The position numbers and the translations under genes were made by a program. Shown one piece after another: positions 56,707-64,000 of a stretch of 64,000 nucleotides of DNA (position 1 is the first letter of the stretch; every line of letters starts with the position of its first letter). Origin of the DNA: Plantago major (Eukaryota > Streptophyta > Magnoliopsida > Lamiales > Plantaginaceae); contig JAIFAC010000137.1 in assembly GCA_026545765.1 (NCBI GenBank), positions 103,115 through 167,114 on the forward strand, given 5' to 3'. The notes beneath the pieces were generated by a model. It searched no databases. It was given only the letters and a program-made list of their open reading frames with translations, and was not told the DNA's origin.

Positions 56707-57359
56707 AATTGGTGCAGTGGCTTACAAATTGGTAATTCTCTGTATGATTGTATAAGGACCATAATACTTAGAACTGACTTTATGGTTTCTTCTGAGAGCA
56801 ATAGATGTCTGTCTGTAAGGCTGTAACTTTAGGTATACTTGATCTCCTACTGCAAAAGTCCTTTCACTCCTATGCTTGTCTGCAAAAAACTTCATCCTAG
56901 ATTGAGCTATTGATAGGTTCTCCTTGATCACCACGACTTCGCTCTAGTTTCCATCCATTCAAGAATGTCGCCTCGAGCTAGGAAGATATGGACCAATGGA
57001 CATATGTGGAGGATCATAGCCAAACAAAGCTTTGAAAGGTGTTAGTTTAAGTGCATAATGGTAGTTGGTATTGTACCAATGCTCAGCTAATGATAACCAT
57101 TTCATCCATCTCTTTGAATGCTGATTTGTCATACACCTGAGCTAGTTTTCTAAACACTGATTCACCCTTTCAGTTTGTCCATCAGATTGGGGATGATATG
57201 CAGTAGAATAATTCAAAGTAGTGCAACCAATTTTAAAATTCTTCCAAATGTGCTAGTAACTCATCTATGTCAAGAATAATACCGATCGGGCATACCATGC
57301 AATTTATAGATATCAATTAATACTCTAGCAATTTGTTCAAAGAAGCTAAAGGATGAGAT
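56707..57359 (-). pseudogene. Chromovirus integrase, C-terminal half
   Basis: Minus strand. It includes the integrase core from LHG and [17 protein letters not shown] (with the catalytic Glu), through LTPFKALFGYDPP, to the C-terminal block RMKFFADKHRSERTF, GDQVYLKLQPYRQ and YYGPYTI. This wording is that of Ty3/gypsy chromoviruses. A stop or frameshift lies near 57270 and 57140. The chromodomain that should follow is absent; the telomere-like tract begins instead. The upstream half of the same integrase lies at 62880-63076 on the opposite strand. Confidence 0.85.
57355..57359 (+). repeat. Target site duplication of gypsy 2, left
   Basis: GAGAT before the LTR start. Its complement ATCTC stands at 63072-63076 next to the end of the inverted LTR. 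Confidence 0.75.
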
Positions 57360-58205
57360 TGTTAATTTAAAATATGTCCAATCCATAGAGCCCTTGGAAC
57401 GAATTCTAAGGCCCCTAAGTCATCTAATGGATCCGAGACACATTGGTCCGAGCCAATCTGCTCGATCCCCAAAGAGACTCCACCATGGTCCCACCCACCC
57501 TAGAAGAGAGGAAAAAGGATCTAAAGCTTACTAGGTCCCACCCAAGGATCTCGTGTCCCAGCCTCTCTAGAAAAGGAGACATAGTATCAACAAGACGGGT
57601 CCCACCCAAGGCCTCCGACACGGACGATCACTGATCCAACATGACAATCTCACAGCAACCAAGTAGACAGCACCGTAGAGTAGGGGTCCGAACCATGAGG
57701 TCCGAATCAAGAGTTGGGCAAACTTAGAGGACTTCCTCATTTGACAACCCACACGGTCCTGACCTCAGACTATGTCACACCCTCCAAAACTCTTCTAATA
57801 ATGACTAAACTACCCTTAAAAGTAAAATGGCATGGGCTAAGTATCATTATCGGGCCATGGGCCCAATATGCCTTGGTGGCTCAACCGAGCCCTACACTGG
57901 GCGCGATCTCGAGGAAGCCTTCCACTTTGAGGCAATCCTATAAATAGGGCACACATCCCCATGCAACAGAAGCCATCTTATGAACTTAATCTAACATTAT
58001 ACAGAGCAGATCTCCGCCTCTCGAGTGAAGTCTTCACCGGCTTGACACTTAGCAAACCGGTCCTAACCCCCTCCAAGTCTCTTGTGTTCTTACCAAGTGT
58101 ACAGGAAGACTCTTACCATCGGGTTCTTACAAGGAGGAAGTTCTCGTCCGACCATTACCCGTGGAATTGAAATATCTCTAAGTGTTCGGGGAATTTACCT
58201 CAACA
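57360..58205 (+). repeat. Gypsy 2 5' LTR
   Basis: 846 bases, TGTTAATTTAAAATATGTCC to TTACCTCAACA. TATA box CTATAAATAG at 57938-57947. Followed by the PBS. Confidence 0.85.
57938..57947 (+). promoter_or_regulatory. Gypsy 2 LTR TATA box
   Basis: CTATAAATAG, about 270 bases before the LTR end; the same site reads CTATAAATATAA in gypsy 1 and CTATAAATAG on the minus strand at 63336-63345. Confidence 0.6.
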
Positions 58206-58207
58206 TT

Positions 58208-58225
58208 TCATGGCCATTCTGGGAA
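58208..58225 (+). other. Gypsy 2 primer binding site
   Basis: TGGCCATTCTGGGAAAC shortly after the LTR end is a decayed form of TGGCGCC(A/G)TT-type sites used by Tat elements. The tRNA species cannot be fixed. Confidence 0.5.
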
Positions 58226-58252
58226 ACTTTACAAAAGTTCCGCCTTCTTCGA

Positions 58253-59661
58253 ATGGCAAGGAAAAGAAAGTCGAAGAACGAACGCCATCGCAATTGGAAC
58301 ACCTGCCCAAGGCAAGAGGTAGACCTCCTACCAGAGGGAAGGGTGCGTAAACTCCACCAAGAGATGCAAGGGACTATCCAAGCGACGGCCACACCGCTAG
58401 TCTCTCCTCAGATGAGGAAAGAGTCGCTGATCCACCAATAAGGACCCATGAGCTCGGGGTCGAAGGACAAGTTCCTCCGCCAGGAACACACGGTCCTCCC
58501 CCAGGACGAAACTTTACTCTTCCAATGGGCGATCATTCGTCCCATGAGTTCGATGAATGAGAATCAGCCAGCCTCTTACTCACCACTATACAAGGATGCT
58601 TTAGATCAAACAATCCTCCAGCCCTCAACCCACTCCTCCTTTCGCAATTCCAAGACAAGTCAACTCAAGACAATCGAGGAATGAGCATCGTCCTATTCAA
58701 CAAAGGTTAGGGGAACAAGCTCAACAAGAAGATCTAAGGAACCTTCTCAACAGAAGAGACGCTGCTTCTAACGAACAGCGAGAGAGAAGTCCAGTAAGAC
58801 CTCGAGTGGATGAAGTTGGGACTAGTCGACGGAGCACAAAGAACATGCACCAAGAGATCATGTATGAAAGCATCTCAATAGTTCCTCTCAATGACCTTCC
58901 TCCAGATGTGGCCATCAACCCTTAATCGTGAAAAGTCGATCACGAAAGCAGATTTACCTCCAACAAAAGGCCTTAGAAACACAAATTGCAACTCTAAGCA
59001 AGATGGTGAAGGCACATGAGAAGGTGACTCTTAGAGCTCCCAACCCGCTATGTGACGAGATCCGAAAGGAAAGGAAATGCCCTGACTCCATCATTCCAAA
59101 CCTTGAACACTATTACGGAGATACTTGTCCCGTAGGGCACCTTACTAGATATGAAAGTAAGATGGAGACCAATGGCTTGAATGACAACATGAAGGCTCTC
59201 AACTTTTCCACTACTCTCTTCGGTGAAGCAATGGATTGGTGGACCTCACTGCCCAACGGCTCCATCAAGTCTTATGCCGATATTGCTTCCCCCTTCTTGA
59301 AAAGAGTTGAGAAAGCAAAGAAGAGGAAGAGGTCAGTTGAGCACTTAGCGGGAATAATCCAGAAAGAGCATGAGGATCTTAGAACCTTTCTTGACCGTTT
59401 CAATGCCGAAGTACGCCAAGTAGAACCTCATAGCATCAAAGAGCGGGTCCGACACCTATATGCCAACACTTACAATGAAGACCTCAGGAAAAATCTTTCC
59501 AATGAAGAAATCACAACTGAAAAGTACTTGGAAGATATTTGTGAAGGAGTCTTGTATGGAGAAGAGTATCGAATAAATGTCCCAATAAGAGCAGGAGCTA
59601 AAAAGGGGAAAGAGCAAGTACGACAGGAGCCTCCTCCTCCTCGTCAGGGAAAGTTTGAATA
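58253..59661 (+). pseudogene. Gypsy 2 gag
   Basis: From ATG 58253 (MARKRKSKNE) one frame runs with a stop at 58439 to 58684. Coding-like sequence continues around 58790-58925, and the capsid domain is open from 58928 to 59661. The capsid holds the retrotransposon gag pattern: GHLTRYESKM, LFGEAMDWWTSLP, SYADIASPFL, and a Leu/Phe-rich stretch LRTFLDRFNAEVRQVE. It ends in a Lys/Arg/Pro-rich tail. Gag builds the particle and binds element RNA. Confidence 0.8.
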
Positions 59662-60440
59662 GAAAAGGGAACTTAGAGATAAGAGAGAGTTTCGTAGAGA
59701 GAGAACTCCACCAAGGAGATACCCCGAGTATACTCGCCAATGCACTCTAGATCCGACATCTCGCTTCAATCGCTGAGAAAAACTTGGATATACAATGGCC
59801 AAAACCTACAAGGAGCAACAAAAAGAACAAAGCTTCAAAGGACTACTGTAGGTTCCATAAACAAAAAGGTCATTCAACGGAGGATCAGGTCCAATAAAGA
59901 TGTAAATAGAAGGAATGAGAAGGAGCGGAAAACTGAAGGAACCAATGTATGGAGAGGAACCATCCAGACACCAGAAGAATGAACAAAGAAGGGAGGAGCG
60001 TGGTTCGGAACCTCCGGCAGGCTCCTTACCACCTCCTCCAGCAGATATCCCACCTCAGCATGCCCAAAGATACCGAGGGTACCACGATAATATGGAGATG
60101 GAAAACCTCCCTATAGCGGAGTTATCAATTCCATCATGGTAGACCAACTGTGGAGACAAAAAATGCAAGGGAAAGGACCGCAACACTTCGAGGAACAATG
60201 ATAGAGTTTATGTTCTTCAAATTTCTAAAGGGCACAAACGCCATCACCTTTTCGACGATAGCGAATCCCCCACCAACGCCCCGTGGAGGAGATCTCAAGG
60301 ACCCCGACGCTCTTTTCGTTGTTTCTCCGTCATCGCCACTTACAAGGTCAATAAAGTACTTGTCGTTATTGTGAAGTTCTTCCAATGTCATCTCCAAAAG
60401 GACCGTGGAACAAATGCACTTGGGGCGTAATCTAATATGG
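59662..60440 (+). pseudogene. Gypsy 2 gag end and protease, broken
   Basis: A YCRFHKQKGHSTED knuckle-like stretch is at about 59847-59890. A Pro-rich linker and an RNARERTA-like segment (about 60150) follow, then the protease region at 60250-60430, where TYKVNKVLV is seen but the Asp-Thr-Gly active site is not readable. Frame changes are frequent. Confidence 0.65.
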
Positions 60441-62187
60441 GCAGTATATACGCCTTTGTGGCTTTGAGGATCTATAGTACGTCCCATCGGGAGTATACCA
60501 CTACAAGTTTCTATGGGCACTTTTCCGACAAGAGGATCAAACAATCCTGCTTGTGGTAGTATAGCACCTTTGACTATAACGTGATCTTGGGCCGCCAGAC
60601 TTAATCAATTCAAAGCAATTGCATCTCCCTACACAACAGGTGAAGTTTCCAACCCCAAATGGCGTATGTAAGAAGTGGGAAATGTAAGAGAAGCTTGGGA
60701 ATGCTATATCATGTCGATTGCACAAGATCAAAGACTGCCCTTTGGCCACCAAAGGACTCTTAAATACCCCGTGGCTTCTATCCCATCAAAGGAAGAAATT
60801 GTGCCGGGTCACTTAAAGAAAAATTCTAAGATCGCTGTAATGGAAGCTCATGAAGCCTTGAAAGATGTCCAACATTGAAGGGAACTCAGAGAAGGTAACC
60901 CGAATCCGCATTTGAGATGAGCACAGGTAGAAATGAAGCTTATCACCCGCCCATATAACAAGTGACATCTTTGCTTGGAGCATGATGACCTTAAGGGATA
61001 GACCTAGGATCGCAGCCACCGTCTCAATATGGATCCGACGGTAAAACATATCCGAAAAGAGGAAGGATATCGCCCGCTGAAGATGCTATTATAGTGTAAG
61101 AAGCGGACAAGTTGATGAAAGCAGACACATTGAAGAAGTCGATATTCGACTGGTCTGAATGTGGTCCTCACGAGAAGGCCCGTGAAAGTGGAGAATGTGT
61201 AATGACTTCACCAGACTCAACAAGTTTTGCCCAAAGGATCCTTATCCACTACCTCGCATAGACCAACGGTAGATTCCACCACAGATGTACGCCCTAAGCT
61301 TCATCGATGCATATCGTGCTTTATCAAATTAGGACGGCCCAGATGACGCTAAGAAGATGCTTCTTCGCAGCAGGAGGGGTCTATTGCTTCAAGGTCATGC
61401 CATATGGTCTCAAGAATGCAGGCGCTACATACCAACGATTGGTAAACAAGATGTTCAAAGAGGAGTTGGGTAAAACTATGGAAGTCTATGTGGATGACAT
61501 GCTTGTAAAAAGTAAGACCAAGAGGAGCATATCGAGCATCTCAACAATTGCTTTTCCATTCTTCTAAGTATGGAATGAAGTCGAACCCCTAAAAGTGTAC
61601 GCTTGGAGTAAAGGAGGATAGTTCCGCTACATGGTCACGAGAGAGGTATTAGCGCAAACCCAGAGAAAATATAGGCAATCTTGAACTTACCACAGCCAAA
61701 GACCATCAATGAGGTTCAGAAGCTATTGGGAAGGGTAATGGCATTAAGCCGTTTTATCTCCAAGTTCGCCGAGAAAAACCTACCCTTCTTCAAAATTCTA
61801 AGGAAAGGAGACAAGTTTGAGTGGACAAAGGAGTGTGAAGAGGCCCTGGATAACTTGAAAAAGTACCTCCTCTCACCACCTCTCTTGTCTAAACCAATAG
61901 AAGGTGAACCTCTTTACCTTTACCTAGCTATTATCGATGAAGCGATGAGTTCAGACAGCGTAATACAAGGCAACGACCATTTACCGATCTACTACTTGAG
62001 CAAGGCCCTTGTGGGCCTCGGAGGCCGATATGTCAAGATCGAGAAGCTTCGCATTGGTTTACACCGCACGCGACTAAAGCCTTACTTCAAATCTCATCGG
62101 ATTGTGGTCCTCACTAATGAACCACTCAAACATGTCCTAGGGAAGCTGCATCTACCAGACGCTTGTCCAAGTGGGCAATTGAACTAA
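60441..62187 (+). pseudogene. Gypsy 2 reverse transcriptase and RNase H
   Basis: Degraded until about 61300. RT is then clear: GVYCFKVMPYGLKNAGATYQ (61375-61435), MFKEELGKTMEV and YVDD at 61487-61498. This block is the one deleted from gypsy 1. After a frameshift the connection and RNase H run open from 61681 to 62187 (LLGRVMALSRFISKFAEKN, LYLYLAIIDEAMSS, RLKPYFKSH). Confidence 0.8.
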
Positions 62188-63076
<889 letters not shown>

Positions 63077-63955
63077 GCTGAGGTAAATTCCCCAAACACT
63101 TAGAGATATTTCAATTCCACGGTAATGGTCGTGACGAGAACTTCCTCACTGTAAGAACCAATGGGTAAGAGTCTTCCACCGACACTTGGTAAGAACTCGC
63201 AAGAGACTCGAGGGGTTAGGACCCGGCTTGCTAAGTGTCAAACCGAGAAGACTTCACCGAGAGAGACCGGAGATCCGCTCAGATAATGTTCGAGATTAAG
63301 TTCGTAAGATGGCTTACTGCATGGGGATGTGTGCCCTATTTATAGGATTGCCTCAAAGTGGAAGGCTTCCTCAAGATCGCCAAGTGTAGGGCTCCTGCTG
63401 AGCCACTAAGGCATATTTAGGCCCATGGCCCAATAATGATACTTAGCCCATGCCATTTTGGGCTTTTAAGGGTAGTTTAGCCATTATTAGAAGAGTTTTG
63501 GAGGGTGTGACATAGTCCGCCGAGGTCCGAGGTCCGTAGGAGGTCGGTCAAGACACGTTGTCAAATGAGGAAGTCCTCTAAGTTTTGCCCACTCTTCCGA
63601 TTCGACCTCATGGTTCTAACCCCTACTCGGTGCCTGGCTACTGTTACCGTGAGATTGTCATGGTGGATCCGAGGATCGTCTCAGACGGAGGCCTGGTCGG
63701 ACCAGACTGCCTGGCACTATGTCTCCTTTTCTAGAGGCCCACCCAAGTGGGTCGGACTCGAGATCCTCGGGTCGGACCTAGTAAGCTTTAGATACTTTGT
63801 TCCTCTCTTCTAGGTGGGTCGACCATGGTGGGTCCCTCGATTGGACCGCTGGTTCGACCAATGTGTCTCGGATCCATTAGATGACTTAGGACGCCTTAGA
63901 ATTGCTCCAAGGGCTCCTATGACGGATCGACATAGGACATATTTTCAGATCAACA
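63077..63955 (-). repeat. Gypsy LTR in inverted orientation
   Basis: 879 bases; minus strand TGTTGATCTG to GGGAATTTACCTCAGC, the last bases changed from CAACA. Same family as 57360-58205, with the TATA box at 63345-63336. It borders the chromovirus at ATCTC. Confidence 0.85.
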
Positions 63956-64000
63956 TATGTCCCCTAGTTTCCAAGTATCTTAGAAGAAGATAGTTGTGGA
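63956..64000 (-). other. Polypurine tract and gypsy interior (minus strand)
   Basis: Minus strand GGAAACTAGGGGACATA before the LTR start, preceded by sequence matching 33380-33404 of gypsy 1. So the inverted LTR is a 3' LTR, and the rest of an inverted gypsy interior should lie beyond the window. Confidence 0.75.

Noticed and set aside
56722..56934. Short host gene at the telomere-like tract
   Set aside because: The protein is plainly the C-terminal block of chromovirus integrase.
57443..58170. Open frames inside the gypsy LTR
   Set aside because: They lie within LTR sequence shared, with disrupted frames, by the other three LTRs of the family.

Overview
The window is plant nuclear DNA, most likely from a eudicot. 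It carries Ty1/copia and Ty3/gypsy elements of plant-only lineages, a three-exon F-box/FBD gene, fragments of the nuclear gene for the chloroplast ATP synthase gamma subunit, of a type I MADS-box gene and of a cytochrome P450, and Stowaway-like and PIF/Harbinger-like elements. I cannot name the species. About 80 percent of the window is nested, mostly broken LTR retrotransposon sequence. No rRNA, tRNA, CRISPR array or bacterial-type operon was seen.

Layout. 1-7330: the 3' end of a Maximus/SIRE-type copia element (third ORF, polypurine tract, 3' LTR), followed by rearranged pieces of the same family including an LTR fold-back. 7331-34226: one Tat-lineage gypsy element (gag, protease, RT, two RNase H domains, integrase, a 3' non-coding hairpin array, a convergent antisense gene with its own TATA box and introns, PPT, 3' LTR). 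Its RT gene is split at 8936/24012 by a 15.1 kb SIRE-type element (8937-24011) flanked by a 5 bp target duplication. 34459-35576: a Mutator-like or Pack-type element carrying a broken atpC copy, abutting a 5'-truncated MADS-box fragment (35583-35972). 36192-38130: a minus-strand element with 1.4 kb LTRs and only 0.3 kb between them, its second LTR cut by another SIRE-type copy on the minus strand (38131-41403). 42970-43400: a P450 fragment. 43958-44863: a gypsy LTR. 45-50 kb: tandem repeats, minisatellites and anonymous AT-rich DNA. 51178-52363: a PIF/Harbinger-like element inserted at the end of an F-box/FBD gene (minus strand, coding to about 54787, with a 5' UTR exon near 56.1 kb). 56.6-64 kb: a degenerate interstitial telomere-like tract, a chromovirus integrase split by a second Tat-lineage gypsy element, and evidence that part of this complex is inverted.

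How the pieces work together. The only plausible host gene here is the F-box gene, and even it has frameshifts in this sequence. The rest is an insertion record whose order can be read: SIRE element into gypsy RT, SIRE into the minimal LTR element, PIF element into the F-box gene, gypsy into chromovirus integrase. The most interesting element biology is (a) the SIRE third ORF, which has introns at matching places in different copies, one of them precisely absent from one copy, (b) the antisense gene and the array of four hairpins at the 3' end of the gypsy element, and (c) the inverted gypsy/chromovirus junction. A caution for every reading-frame statement: repeat copies differ by a recurrent CAGAA to CGTAA change and by loss or change of CAG/CTG sites in patches, which looks like a sequencing artefact. 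Many stops and frameshifts may therefore not be real.
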